From assembly GCA_964631865.1 (NCBI GenBank), contig CAZWAK010000005.1, positions 40,028-104,027 of the forward strand: 64,000 nt of DNA, given 5' to 3'. Position 1 is the first letter of the stretch, and each line of letters begins with the position of its first letter. Of the stretch, positions 28,715-37,508 are shown piece by piece. A program made the position numbers and the translations under genes. The stretch is from JAFDVL01 sp964631865. GTDB lineage: Bacteria > Acidobacteriota > Blastocatellia > RBC074. The notes under the pieces are model-generated. The model ran no database searches, was not told where the DNA came from, and saw nothing but the letters and a program-made list of their open reading frames with translations.

Positions 28715-29134
28715 AAGTTTGTTACACCTCCCTGCCGCTTACTGCACGATGCGGCGTGTGTACGTCGGCAGCGTTTGAAATTCTGGGCATCTTCGCACGC
28801 CCGCTGGCCCCCAAGTAGGCTTCCGGCAAAGTTGAAGATGCGCGCCGTTGGAAGGCGAACTCCAACAGCTTGTTTATGGTTCGGTCATGCTACATACCTT
28901 TCGTCCGTTCGTGTGGTCTGGTTTTCAATGGGGGCTGCAAAGCAAAACAACCAGCCGCAGTATAGCACAGCCATAGAACCGGCAAGCAATCGTAAAATCA
29001 TCGGGACATCACAGCCGCTTGCCACAAAACGAGATATACGCTTCAGCGCCGCTGCTTCCGATGTTTCCACCGCCGCGCTTCAGATGATTTTTTATGAAGC
29101 TGAGTTTCCTGCTGCCAGGAGGGGCTACCGTTGA
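28715..29134. other. Intergenic region upstream of prkA
   Basis: 420 bp between prkA and the end of the serine hydrolase gene (same strand). It should carry the prkA promoter. I see short inverted repeats (GTTGGA / TCCAAC, 28847-28866; GCATCTTC and its complement further apart) but no clear promoter, gene or repeat-family member. A possible 61-codon minus-strand frame lacks support. Confidence 0.45.
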
Positions 29135-30025
29135 TTATCTTCCTAAGTGCTCAAGCAACAGCAGCCCCAGCCGTGCCAGCAGTAAGTGTCCTGGGTTGTC
29201 CACGCTCCAATCCACCGTCGGCATCTCGTCGCACGTAATCGCCATCGCAATCCGCCCGCGCTTGGAATACAGAATCCCGATGTCTGACCGCAGCGCATCC
29301 AGCGCGCCGGGCTTCGTGGCGGTTTCGATTCCTTTCACACTGCGCGCGATGCCGTCGTGATATTGCTGGCGTTTCAGAATGCCGATCATTTCCTTGCACG
29401 CTTCCGGCGAAACGATTGCGCCGCGTTCGATCTTTTCCAAAAGCTCGACCATCTCGCGCGGCGTGGCGACGCCGATGCCATAGCGGCTGCTCGAACCGTC
29501 GGGCTTTTTGTTCCAGTCCGCAGCAAACAATTTGCTCTCGCCGCCGCCACCGATTTTGCGCAAACTGCGCGTGAGTTTGAGGCCGAACGATTCGAGCTTG
29601 TCGTTCACCGCATCCGCCGTGACGCGATCCAGCACGAGGTTCGTCGCCGTGTTGTCGCTGAGCATAATCATCAAATGCACAGCATCGCGCAGCGTCAAGC
29701 GCAAGCCGTCACCGAAGTCGGGCAAAATGCCTGCGCCGCTGACTTTCTTTTCTTTCGTGAGGACGAGTTCATCGCTCCATTTCGCTTTGCCTTCCGCGAC
29801 GAGCGCGAACGTCGCCGCCATAATCGGCACTTTGATTGTGCTCGCCGTGCGCACGCGGTCGTCTGCGCCAATGCCGTAGCTTGCGCCCGTGTCGAGGTTT
29901 TTCGCAAAGAGCGTGACTTTGCCTTTGAAATCTTTGATTTCCTTGCGCACCGCTTCGTCGAGTGCCTTGTTCGTTTGTGCGAACGCAGGGGCAAACAGCA
30001 ATAACAACAGGCATAAGGTTTTCAT
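29135..30025 (-). CDS. Class A beta-lactamase-like serine hydrolase, exported
   Basis: 296 residues. A signal peptide ends AFAQT (about residue 17). The penicillin-binding fold shows S62-T-I-K65, S123-D-N125 and, in place of KTG, K238-P-G240. The omega-loop E-x-x-x-N of true class A beta-lactamases is not evident in the region before GSSSRYGIG, so deacylation of beta-lactams may be poor. It could be a D,D-peptidase- or esterase-like enzyme. ATG overlaps the stop of the GHMP kinase gene (4 bp), making it the last gene of the sugar operon. Confidence 0.85.
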   Translation of the reverse strand: MKTLCLLLLLFAPAFAQTNKALDEAVRKEIKDFKGKVTLFAKNLDTGASYGIGADDRVRTASTIKVPIMAATFALVAEGKAKWSDELVLTKEKKVSGAGILPDFGDGLRLTLRDAVHLMIMLSDNTATNLVLDRVTADAVNDKLESFGLKLTRSLRKIGGGGESKLFAADWNKKPDGSSSRYGIGVATPREMVELLEKIERGAIVSPEACKEMIGILKRQQYHDGIARSVKGIETATKPGALDALRSDIGILYSKRGRIAMAITCDEMPTVDWSVDNPGHLLLARLGLLLLEHLGR

Positions 30026-31431
30026 AGGCGTTCCAGCAAGAAAGGTTCCACCTGTGCCGCGCCGGGCGAGGAGCCGCGAAAAATGTAGGGCGTGATGTCG
30101 AATTGCCGCGCGTGTTGGGCCGCGATTTCATTCGCGGTCGCCAACCCGCGGTCGCCTCTCGCCAACACGGCAACAGTTCCACCCGAACCGCCACCCGTGA
30201 TTTTCGCGCCAAACACGCCGCTGTCCGTTCCAGCTTTCAGCACGGCTTTGACCAACTCATCCGTCGCGTCGCTGCCCAAGCCACAACGGCTGTAACTTGC
30301 GTGCGCTTGATACATCAGTTCGCCCAGCGATTGCAGCGTTTCGTTCGTCACCGTCTGCGCCAGCAGCGCGATGAACTGCTGTACCCGCGCTTCTTCTTTG
30401 ACCGGATGCGTCGTTGCCGCGCGAACGGAGTACGTCTTCGTCGGATCAACCTTCGTCGCCGTGTCCGTCGTGCCGCCGAACCGCGCGAGAAACGCATCGC
30501 CATTCATCCGCTCCGGCAACAGCTTTGCAAACCGTTCTTGAAATTCCGCCAGCGGAATATTGCATAAAAAACCTCGATATTGCGGATCATCCACCCGAAC
30601 CTCTCTCCCATCTCCCCTCTCAAATTTGAAATCCAACGCCTCCGCAATCATCCGATAGCCCATAAACGCCGCCACCCGCACATCACCGTAACTCGCGCCC
30701 GTCACCGCGTGCCGCACGCCCGAATCTATGCCGATGAAATGCACCTCGTCCGGCAATGCCAGCGACGTGATTTCGCCTTCGGGCTGACAACGAATTTTCA
30801 GCAAGTGATGCGCTTCACCGAACACCGAAGTCAATTGATCCATCAAGCCACAAGGCGCGCCCACGACGCGATTTTCAATTGTCTGCGCGAGCACTGCCAA
30901 TTCATAACTGCCCACGTCCAAGCCCGCCGCCGCTGTCAACGCGCGCAACGTAGCGACTTCAATCGCTGCGGATGAACTCACGCCTTTGCCGAGCGGCACA
31001 GCGGAATCCAGCAACACATTCGCGCCCGCCGCCAAACTCATTCCGCCTTCGCACGCCAACACGACAAACGCGCCAAGCACATACGCCGCCCACATCGTCG
31101 CGTCATCGTTCGTGAGTCGTTGCCGCGCGGCTTCGTATTCAATCGGCAAATCGCGCAAGCTGATGGTGACTTCGTTGACGGCGACGCCAGCAGTCGTGCG
31201 CACGCGAATCGTATCGTCGTCGCGCGGTTGTAGCGCCACGAACGCAGATTCGGCAATCGGCAGCTCGCAGACCAACGCGCCCGAATAATCCGCGATCCCG
31301 CCCATCACGTCCAAGCGCCCCGGCGCGCGCGCGATAATGAGCGGAACGTCTGCCGCAAAAAATGTGCGATATTCCTTGCGCAACCGCGCCAGAAACGCCT
31401 GCCCATCGGCTAAGTTTTCAATCGTAGTCAT
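30022..31431 (-). CDS. GHMP sugar-1-kinase, L-arabinokinase-like
   Basis: 469 residues. The GHMP substrate motif reads PGRLDVMGGIADYSG (37-51) instead of the GRxNLIGEHxDY of galactokinases. This GRLDVMGGIADYSG form is the one I know from plant L-arabinokinase. The ATP loop VPLGKGVSSSAA is at about 145-156, and GGGSGG lies near the C-terminus. It probably phosphorylates a free sugar at C1. With a galT-like gene upstream it could feed UDP-sugar formation; whether galactose or arabinose is the substrate is open. Start ATG 31431 overlaps the stop of the phosphatase gene; a 26-codon longer frame is rejected. Confidence 0.85.
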   Translation of the reverse strand: MTTIENLADGQAFLARLRKEYRTFFAADVPLIIARAPGRLDVMGGIADYSGALVCELPIAESAFVALQPRDDDTIRVRTTAGVAVNEVTISLRDLPIEYEAARQRLTNDDATMWAAYVLGAFVVLACEGGMSLAAGANVLLDSAVPLGKGVSSSAAIEVATLRALTAAAGLDVGSYELAVLAQTIENRVVGAPCGLMDQLTSVFGEAHHLLKIRCQPEGEITSLALPDEVHFIGIDSGVRHAVTGASYGDVRVAAFMGYRMIAEALDFKFERGDGREVRVDDPQYRGFLCNIPLAEFQERFAKLLPERMNGDAFLARFGGTTDTATKVDPTKTYSVRAATTHPVKEEARVQQFIALLAQTVTNETLQSLGELMYQAHASYSRCGLGSDATDELVKAVLKAGTDSGVFGAKITGGGSGGTVAVLARGDRGLATANEIAAQHARQFDITPYIFRGSSPGAAQVEPFLLERL

Positions 31432-32438
31432 AGTCCGTATCGCTCCAATAATGCCTGCAACACAGGTTCGACTTCGTCCCGAATCGCTTGATTCGCATAG
31501 CCGATCCACGAAACGTCTTCAGTAGTATTCAGCGGCGCGGCGAGCCGTCGCCCGCAACCATCGGTCACCATCACGCCCGCCTCTTCAGCAATCAGCGCGG
31601 TACAAATGTCATACGGATGGCACGAATGCCCCGTCGCTTTGCCCGCGCGTGCGAACGCTTCATACAACCGCGACCGCACATCCGCGAGCATTCGATCATG
31701 TCCCATCATCAATTCATAGAGCTGCCCGCCCGTCGAGAGATATTGATCCGTGAACAGCGTCGTTTTGTTGTTGGACAAATCGCCGAACAGCGCAACGGCG
31801 AGGTCTTGCTCAATGCTCGCCAGCACATCTTTGCCAATCGGAAAGAAATTCGCCAGCATCGCAAAGCCCCCGCGAATACTGCTCGCGCGCGAAGGTTGCG
31901 GACGAAACGAAACGCGCTCGCCGGATTTCAAATCTACCGTTTCGCCAAACGCTCCCTGCCCACGAATTGCCCAGAGCGAATCCGCCACCGCCGCGCGCGA
32001 GGTTGGCAATTCCACTTGCACCGCTAATTCAATATCCGCGAGCGTCGTCGCTGCGCCACGATTTGGCGCGACGCCCATCAACACCCAGGCGCTGCGTTTG
32101 TTGTACATAATCGGGCGCGTGCCATCAATCGGATCAATGATAATCCGCAACTCGCAATCGTCAATCGCGCGATCAACGGGGAAGGGAAGTGGCTGTTCGT
32201 CATTCACCCCTTCGCAAATCAGCACAAACGAAACGAGCGGCGCGAGATGTTCCTGCAATGCGGGCAGCAGAACGTTCTCGACCGAACGATCAATTTCATA
32301 AATCGTGTCCGCCGCGCTGTGAAACGCGACCGCCGACAAGGCTTCAGACGATTGCCGCCGCAATTCGAGCAACACGTGGTCGCGCACCAACTCGCCGACG
32401 ATGATGAACCGTTTTCGGACTTCATGGAGATCGTACAT
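31428..32438 (-). CDS. Inositol-monophosphatase-like (FIG superfamily) phosphatase
   Basis: 336 residues. The metal-binding motif DPIDGT is at 102-107, a glutamate ligand lies earlier in LICEGVND, and a C-terminal HPYDICTALIAEEAG corresponds to the WDxAAG region. The family hydrolyses sugar or inositol phosphates with Mg2+. Placed between a galT-like gene and a sugar-1-kinase, it may remove a sugar phosphate of the same pathway; the substrate is not readable from sequence. Coupled to the kinase by a 4-bp overlap and 20 bp from galT. Confidence 0.85.
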   Translation of the reverse strand: MYDLHEVRKRFIIVGELVRDHVLLELRRQSSEALSAVAFHSAADTIYEIDRSVENVLLPALQEHLAPLVSFVLICEGVNDEQPLPFPVDRAIDDCELRIIIDPIDGTRPIMYNKRSAWVLMGVAPNRGAATTLADIELAVQVELPTSRAAVADSLWAIRGQGAFGETVDLKSGERVSFRPQPSRASSIRGGFAMLANFFPIGKDVLASIEQDLAVALFGDLSNNKTTLFTDQYLSTGGQLYELMMGHDRMLADVRSRLYEAFARAGKATGHSCHPYDICTALIAEEAGVMVTDGCGRRLAAPLNTTEDVSWIGYANQAIRDEVEPVLQALLERYGL

Positions 32439-32458
32439 AAGAACAGGGCGGGGCCGGT

Positions 32459-33505
32459 TCAGGCTTTGTGCCGATAATGAATCTCGCTCGCGGCTTGTAG
32501 CTCCGCCGCTTTTTCTTCCGGTGACGTGTCACTCAAAAAGTTGCCGCCGCCCAGTTCCGGCCCCGCCAGAAACTTCAGCAAACCCGGTTGTCTGAGCGGC
32601 GGTTGCAATTCGATGTGCAACTGAAATTCGCTGTGCTCCGCGCCATCCGTCGGCGCTTGATGAATCGCCAGCAAATACGGAAACGGCATCTGAAACAGGT
32701 TGTCGTATTTCACCAAAACCGTTTGCAGCGTCACCGCCAAATCGTGGATTTCTGCTGCCGACAAATCTGCGAGCGAAGCCCGCAGCGCCTTCGGCATCAC
32801 ATAGACTTCATACGCATAGCGCGCAAACTGCGGCACAAAGGCGATAGCATGATTCGTTTCAATCAGGATGCGCCGCCCGTCGCGTTGCTCTGCCGCGATC
32901 ACGTCGAGAAACAAATTGCGCCCGGTGCGTTTGTGATATTCGCGCGCCGCCGCCTCTTCGCGTTCGACGAGCGAAAAGACAAAGTTCGTCGCGTAAATCT
33001 GGCAATGCGGATGCGGATTGCTGACGCCGACTTCTTTGCCTTTATTCTCAAAAATCAGGACGTGATTGACTTCCGGTCGTGCGCCGAGCGAAACATATTC
33101 ATTGCGCCACGCTTCGATCAGCGCGACCACTTGGTCAAGCGGCAATTCGGCCAACGTCAAATCGTGACGCGGGCTGTAATTCACCACGCGACACAAGCCC
33201 TGTGCAGGCGTCACGCGATACAAACCATCGTCAAAATGCACATCCGGCGCGCTCGGCCCCGTCGGCGGATGATCGTTCGTGAAGACGAACACGCCCGTGT
33301 AATCGGGGTTGCGCGCGCCGCCGACTCGTTCGTTGCCGGGGCACAAATAACACGTCGGATCATACGCCGGAGCCGGAACCGTCGCGATGTCTTCGGTTTT
33401 GCCGCTCCAGGGGCGCGTATTGCGATGCGAGGCGACAATGACCCATTCGCGCCGCAGCGGATGCCAGCGTTGTTCCCACACCGGATTTTGTTTTTGCTCG
33501 GTCAT
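32459..33505 (-). CDS. galT: Galactose-1-phosphate uridylyltransferase family
   Basis: 348 residues of the HIT superfamily. The active-site triad NPHPHCQ lies at 163-169 (H165, H167), and zinc ligands are plausibly C52 and C55 (CYLC) with H115 in YSPRHD. HSEFQLHIELQPPLR near the C-terminus is typical of GalT. It exchanges UMP between UDP-glucose and galactose 1-phosphate (Leloir pathway). Start ATG 33505; a 21-codon extension has no support. First gene of a four-gene operon with the FIG phosphatase, GHMP kinase and serine hydrolase. With an arabinokinase-like partner, a pentose 1-phosphate could be the real substrate. Confidence 0.92.
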   Translation of the reverse strand: MTEQKQNPVWEQRWHPLRREWVIVASHRNTRPWSGKTEDIATVPAPAYDPTCYLCPGNERVGGARNPDYTGVFVFTNDHPPTGPSAPDVHFDDGLYRVTPAQGLCRVVNYSPRHDLTLAELPLDQVVALIEAWRNEYVSLGARPEVNHVLIFENKGKEVGVSNPHPHCQIYATNFVFSLVEREEAAAREYHKRTGRNLFLDVIAAEQRDGRRILIETNHAIAFVPQFARYAYEVYVMPKALRASLADLSAAEIHDLAVTLQTVLVKYDNLFQMPFPYLLAIHQAPTDGAEHSEFQLHIELQPPLRQPGLLKFLAGPELGGGNFLSDTSPEEKAAELQAASEIHYRHKA

Positions 33506-33659
33506 TGGCGTTGGCAATTTACCTGAGTTCAGGAATCTGTCAACTCTGGGTTCCGTTTCGTGTGGCACTGTACATTTTCTTCTGCACTCTGGTAGCCTTT
33601 GCCGTCATCTTCATCTCGTGGAGAGCGAGAACTTTTCACCACCAATTGAACTGAACGTT

Positions 33660-34205
33660 ATGAACCATAAAGTACAAGAAATCGTCACTGAAATCGAAGC
33701 CGTGCGCCAGTCGTTGTATGACGCCGTCGCTGATTTGTCGCAGTCCCAACTGGATTTCAAACCCGCGTCGGAGCGTTGGTCTATCAGCGAAAACCTGAGC
33801 CACCTGAACAAAGTCGAACGCGGCTTGCCGAAACTCTATCCAATGCTGCTGCAAAAGCTCGAAGCCGCCGGATGGAAACCCGAAACCGAAGGCTCGATGC
33901 TCAACAGTTTGGAGAGCACGATCCTGACCGACGCAACGCAAAAATTCCAAGCCCCCGAACGTGTCCAACCGCAATCCGGCTCCACGAAAGACGAACTGCT
34001 CGCCGCGCTCAAGCAATCTCGCCAAGCTATCGTGGAAGCTGTCGCGCAAGCGCCTGAACACGATTTGAGCGGCGTGACGTGGCCGCATCCGGCGCTCGGC
34101 GACATCAATTTTTATCAATGGGTGCTGTTCATTGGCAAACACGAGGAGCGGCATTTGGGGCAGATTGAAGGGATCAAAAGCAGCGCGGGATTTCCAGCGG
34201 CGTAG
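33660..34205 (+). CDS. DinB/YfiT-type putative metalloenzyme
   Basis: 181 residues, a four-helix DinB-like protein. Metal-ligand histidines fit H58 near the end of the second helix (ISENLSHLNKVERG) and the C-terminal H-x-x-x-H pair in KHEERHLGQI. DinB-fold proteins include thiol-dependent S-transferases and many of unknown function. Start ATG 33660 gives the normal N-terminus; the longer frame overlaps the divergent galT. Monocistronic; converges with glycerate kinase 5 bp away. Confidence 0.85.
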   Translation: MNHKVQEIVTEIEAVRQSLYDAVADLSQSQLDFKPASERWSISENLSHLNKVERGLPKLYPMLLQKLEAAGWKPETEGSMLNSLESTILTDATQKFQAPERVQPQSGSTKDELLAALKQSRQAIVEAVAQAPEHDLSGVTWPHPALGDINFYQWVLFIGKHEERHLGQIEGIKSSAGFPAA

Positions 34206-34210
34206 CGCAA

Positions 34211-35527
34211 TCACCGCGCGAGAAAGATGCGCACATCGCGTACATTGTTTCCGGTAGGGCCAATGAGGATCGCGTCACCGAGCGCGTGAAAGAAATTATA
34301 AGAATCACTGCGCTGCAAATAATCTTCGGGTGCAAGGTTGAGCGACGCGGCGCGCGGCAAAGTAGTTTCATCCGCGATTGCGCCTGCGGCAGGACTGTGA
34401 CCGTCAATGCCGTCTGTGCCTGCGCTGAGGATCGCGATAGTGCTCAATGGATTCTTCATCGCCGCGCGCAAGACGAATTCCTGATTGCGTCCGCCTTGCC
34501 CGTTGCCGCGCACAGGGCAAATCACTTCGCCGCCGGAGAGCAAACAGACGGTTCGACCGGGATGCTGTTCGCGCAAGGCTTGCAGTCGTCGCAAATGTTC
34601 CTGCGCCATTTCTTCCACGTCACCTTCGACCAAATCTTCGGCAATCTCGACAACGCAGTTGTGTTCCTGCGCGGCGATTTGTTGCGCGATGCGCAAGGCC
34701 ACGCGATTGTCGAGCAACAGGTGATGCGCGCGCGCTTCGTGCGACAACGCAGGCGACATATCGGGCAGATTGCCAGATGCAATCAGTGCAGAAACGTGCG
34801 GCGGGAATTTATTGAGCAAATCATACTTCGCAACGATGCGGTCAAAGTCAGCGCGCGTGGCTGTGCTCGGCAGCGTCAAGCCGGACGACACCGTAGACAA
34901 ATCATCGCTGTTCACATCTGAAATATAGAGCGAGATTTGCCGCGCGCTGGAGGCGGCTTCGGCTAAACGTCCGCCCTTGACCGCAGACAAAAATCGTCGC
35001 ACGACATTCATCTCGCCAATCACCGCGCCGCAGCCAACCAGCACGCGATTGATCGTTTGCAAATCGTCGAGCGTGATCGCGGCATCAATCGGCGTTTCAA
35101 ATAACGCGGAGCCACCGCCGGACAGCAAAAACAACACGAGCGTTTGTTCATCGTTCGCCGCGCGCAGCCGCGTCAATGCTGCTTGTGCCGCCTCCATGCT
35201 GCCTTGATTCGGCAACGGATGCCCGCCGAGAAACACCTGACCTTGCGGCGCGTCACCAAGCACGGCGTTCGTCGCAACCAGGCTGTCCGTGATGCGATCC
35301 CGCAAAACGTTTTGCGCGGCGTGCATCATCGGCACAGACGCTTTGCCCACCGCGATGACGACGACACGCGCGAATTGTTGCAGGTCAATTTGAGCGTTGC
35401 TGACAGTGAGGTTGTGATTGTCGCGTTGCAAGGCTTGCCGCACGACAGCTTCGACGTCAATCGCGGCGAGCGTACGATGAAAGATGTTGGTGGCGATGGC
35501 GCGCAAGTCCATTGGCATACGATTCAT
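34211..35527 (-). CDS. Glycerate 2-kinase (MOFRL/GckA family)
   Basis: 438 residues. An N-terminal domain has VVVIAVGKAS and LSGGGSALFE. A C-terminal MOFRL domain follows with GGRNQEFVL, SAGTDGIDGHSPAAGA and, near the end, GPTGNNVRDVRI. It phosphorylates D-glycerate to 2-phosphoglycerate. The ATG at 35527 shares its A with the SDR stop (TGATG), which favours this start over TTG 35530. Pairing with an SDR suggests a short sugar-acid route ending in glycerate, for instance by tartronate semialdehyde or hydroxypyruvate reduction; this is inferred. Confidence 0.93.
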   Translation of the reverse strand: MNRMPMDLRAIATNIFHRTLAAIDVEAVVRQALQRDNHNLTVSNAQIDLQQFARVVVIAVGKASVPMMHAAQNVLRDRITDSLVATNAVLGDAPQGQVFLGGHPLPNQGSMEAAQAALTRLRAANDEQTLVLFLLSGGGSALFETPIDAAITLDDLQTINRVLVGCGAVIGEMNVVRRFLSAVKGGRLAEAASSARQISLYISDVNSDDLSTVSSGLTLPSTATRADFDRIVAKYDLLNKFPPHVSALIASGNLPDMSPALSHEARAHHLLLDNRVALRIAQQIAAQEHNCVVEIAEDLVEGDVEEMAQEHLRRLQALREQHPGRTVCLLSGGEVICPVRGNGQGGRNQEFVLRAAMKNPLSTIAILSAGTDGIDGHSPAAGAIADETTLPRAASLNLAPEDYLQRSDSYNFFHALGDAILIGPTGNNVRDVRIFLAR

Positions 35528-36336
35528 CAAGCTTTCACGTTGCCGTTCACGCTCCAGCCGCCGTCCACAAACAGCGTTTGCCCGGTGATGTAATCGCTCG
35601 CGTCCGACGCCAGCAACACGGTCGCGCCTGCCAAATCCGCCGGCACGCCGGGGCGTCCCATCGGCACGACGCTGACGACACTGTCGTAACGTTCAGGCAC
35701 GGAAAACACGGCGTCGGTCATCTTCGTCCAAAAGCGTCCGGGCGAGATGGCGTTGACGTTGATGTTGTCTTGGGCGAGTTCGACCGCGAGCGAACGAGTC
35801 AACCCGCGCAGCGCGTTTTTGCTGACCGCATAGAGCGCGATGTTGGGGATAATCAACTCGAAGGCAATCGAACCGACGTTGATGATCTTGCCTTTGCCTT
35901 GTGTGCGCATCACGCGCGCGGCGGCCTGGCAGAGGAAAAACACGCTCTTGATGTTGACGTTGATGAGCTTGTCCCAGTCATCGGGCGTGAACAGATCGAA
36001 CGGCTGGCGAATGTTGATGCCGACCGCGTTGACCAAAATATCCAGCCGTCCGAATTGATCGGTGACTTGCCGCACGATGGTTGGGGCTTGCGCGGCGTCG
36101 CCCAAATCGGCTTGGATCGTCAAGGCCTGTCGGCCCGTCGCGCGAATCAGTTCGGCAGCGCGTTCCAACTCTTCCGCCGTGCGCGCCACAATCGCCAAAT
36201 CGGCTCCGGCATGGGCGAGCGCGAGCGCCATGCCTAAACCGAGACCGCGACTGCCGCCCGTGACTAAGGCCACGCGCTGGTCGAGGCGCAAGCTCGGCAT
36301 TTGAAATTCTTCGTCGAGAGGTCGTCGTCGTTCCAT
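35527..36336 (-). CDS. Short-chain dehydrogenase/reductase
   Basis: 269 residues, a classical SDR. The NAD(P) motif TGGSRGLG begins near residue 26, then come NVGS and the catalytic YAVSK. The C-terminal ASDYITGQTLFVDGGWSVNG is typical of the gluconate 5-dehydrogenase/KduD-like group. The substrate is not certain; context with glycerate kinase suggests a sugar-acid reductase. ATG 36336 lacks a strong ribosome-binding site; ATG 36300 is possible and would give a more usual N-terminus. An inverted nonamer repeat fills the gap upstream. Confidence 0.9.
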   Translation of the reverse strand: MERRRPLDEEFQMPSLRLDQRVALVTGGSRGLGLGMALALAHAGADLAIVARTAEELERAAELIRATGRQALTIQADLGDAAQAPTIVRQVTDQFGRLDILVNAVGINIRQPFDLFTPDDWDKLINVNIKSVFFLCQAAARVMRTQGKGKIINVGSIAFELIIPNIALYAVSKNALRGLTRSLAVELAQDNINVNAISPGRFWTKMTDAVFSVPERYDSVVSVVPMGRPGVPADLAGATVLLASDASDYITGQTLFVDGGWSVNGNVKA

Positions 36337-36346
36337 AAGAAGTCTG

Positions 36347-36433
36347 TAGAGTTTGTCGAGTTTATTGAGTTCATAAAGTTTATCGAGTTCTCAACTCTAC
36401 CAACTTTATGAACTCGACAAACTCTATCAACTA
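36347..36433. repeat. Inverted nonamer repeat between isomerase and SDR
   Basis: The left arm (36347-36391) is built of 9-bp units around GAGTTTATC. The right arm (36392-36433) is the complementary run ending in the stop codon of the isomerase gene. The arms match imperfectly. The element fills the gap between the two genes and could form a long hairpin in their transcript. Confidence 0.85.
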
Positions 36434-37366
36434 CGAAAACGCTTTTTGCAACACCGCCAAGCTCTTCGGCACGGCGATCATCGGGTCTTCTTTGCCTTCA
36501 AATTCGAGCGACACATAGCCGCGAAAATTATGCTTGCGGAAGATCGCCCCAATTTTGTTGTAGTCCAAATCCAGCGAATACCACGTGCCGCCGCCGTAAT
36601 AAAACTTGGTTTGAATCAGCACGGTCTTTGGCGCGATCAGTTCGAGCTTGTCATACGGGTCTTCGAGGAAGTTGCCCGTGTCGGCGGTGATCTGCAACCA
36701 GGGCGAATTGATTTCGTTGACGATGCGATTCAAGCCTTCGGGCGTGCGCCCCAAGCCCCAATGATTTTCCAAGCCCAAAATCACGCCGCATTCTTCGGCT
36801 TTCTTCAGACATTTCGTCAAGCTGTCAATCGCCCATTTGAAACCGTCTTCGTCCGTGTAGCCTTTGATCGGCGGTTCGATGCCGCGATTTTTCATCAGGT
36901 CGTTGAAGTCTTTGCTTGTGCCCCACGTGCCGGTGTTCACGCGCATCGTTGGGATGCCGAGTTTGTATGCGATTTCGATTTGATGAATCGTTTTGTAAAT
37001 GTTCAGTTGGCGAAATTCACGATCAGGTCGCAGGAATCCCTGATGTGTCGAAAGCCCCATCAAATCAAGGCCGAGCGTGTAGGCCTGTCGTTTTAGCTTT
37101 TGCAAATACCCGTTATCTTCGGCTTCATCTTCCATTTGCCGCAGCAAAAATTCGATACCGTCAAAACCCATCTGCGCCGCGAGGTCAATGCACTTTTCCA
37201 TCGGGCGAAATTCCTGCCGCGTGAATTGGAAAAACGAATAGCTCGACACGCCAATGCGATTCGGGCGCGCTTTCGTGTCAGGCGCAGAAGCATTGAGCGG
37301 TGTTGCGGTCGTGGCAAGTAAAGCGGCGGATGTTGCTGCGATGAATTCTCTGCGATTGGTTTGCAT
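36431..37366 (-). CDS. Sugar phosphate isomerase/epimerase family, Tat-exported
   Basis: 311 residues. A twin-arginine signal NRREFI (4-9) with the hydrophobic stretch AATSAALLATTATPL precedes a xylose-isomerase-like TIM barrel (IGVSSYSFFQF, LGLENHWGLG, YVSLEFEGKEDP). Metal ligands typical of the family, Glu and Asp/His, are seen in VILGLENHW and LQITADTGN. Tat-exported members are common in Acidobacteria, Planctomycetes and Bacteroidetes; the true substrate is usually unknown. Its last codons lie in an inverted repeat, and another repeat lies just upstream of its start. Confidence 0.85.
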   Translation of the reverse strand: MQTNRREFIAATSAALLATTATPLNASAPDTKARPNRIGVSSYSFFQFTRQEFRPMEKCIDLAAQMGFDGIEFLLRQMEDEAEDNGYLQKLKRQAYTLGLDLMGLSTHQGFLRPDREFRQLNIYKTIHQIEIAYKLGIPTMRVNTGTWGTSKDFNDLMKNRGIEPPIKGYTDEDGFKWAIDSLTKCLKKAEECGVILGLENHWGLGRTPEGLNRIVNEINSPWLQITADTGNFLEDPYDKLELIAPKTVLIQTKFYYGGGTWYSLDLDYNKIGAIFRKHNFRGYVSLEFEGKEDPMIAVPKSLAVLQKAFS

Positions 37367-37407
37367 AGTTGTTCTCCTGAAAGTAATTGGATCAGAAAGA
37401 AGACGGA

Positions 37408-37504
37408 GAGATTACGAAACACACGAAAATAACGAAAGGAACGAAAATGAATCTGTCATTGGTCTTTTCGTATGTTTCGTTATTTTCGTGTGTTTCGTAA
37501 TCTC
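37408..37504. repeat. Inverted nonamer repeat with 30-bp perfect stem
   Basis: Outer arms 37408-37437 and 37475-37504 are exact complements over 30 bp, made of 9-bp units such as ACGAAAATA. The pairing continues imperfectly inwards. It lies between the M14 peptidase stop and the start of the isomerase gene. The same words recur in the element at 61786. Confidence 0.92.
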
Positions 37505-37508
37505 AGTT

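Noticed and set aside
28885..29070. 61-codon minus-strand frame with a hydrophobic stretch upstream of prkA
   Set aside because: No ribosome-binding site, no family match and codon use unlike neighbours; more likely part of the leader.
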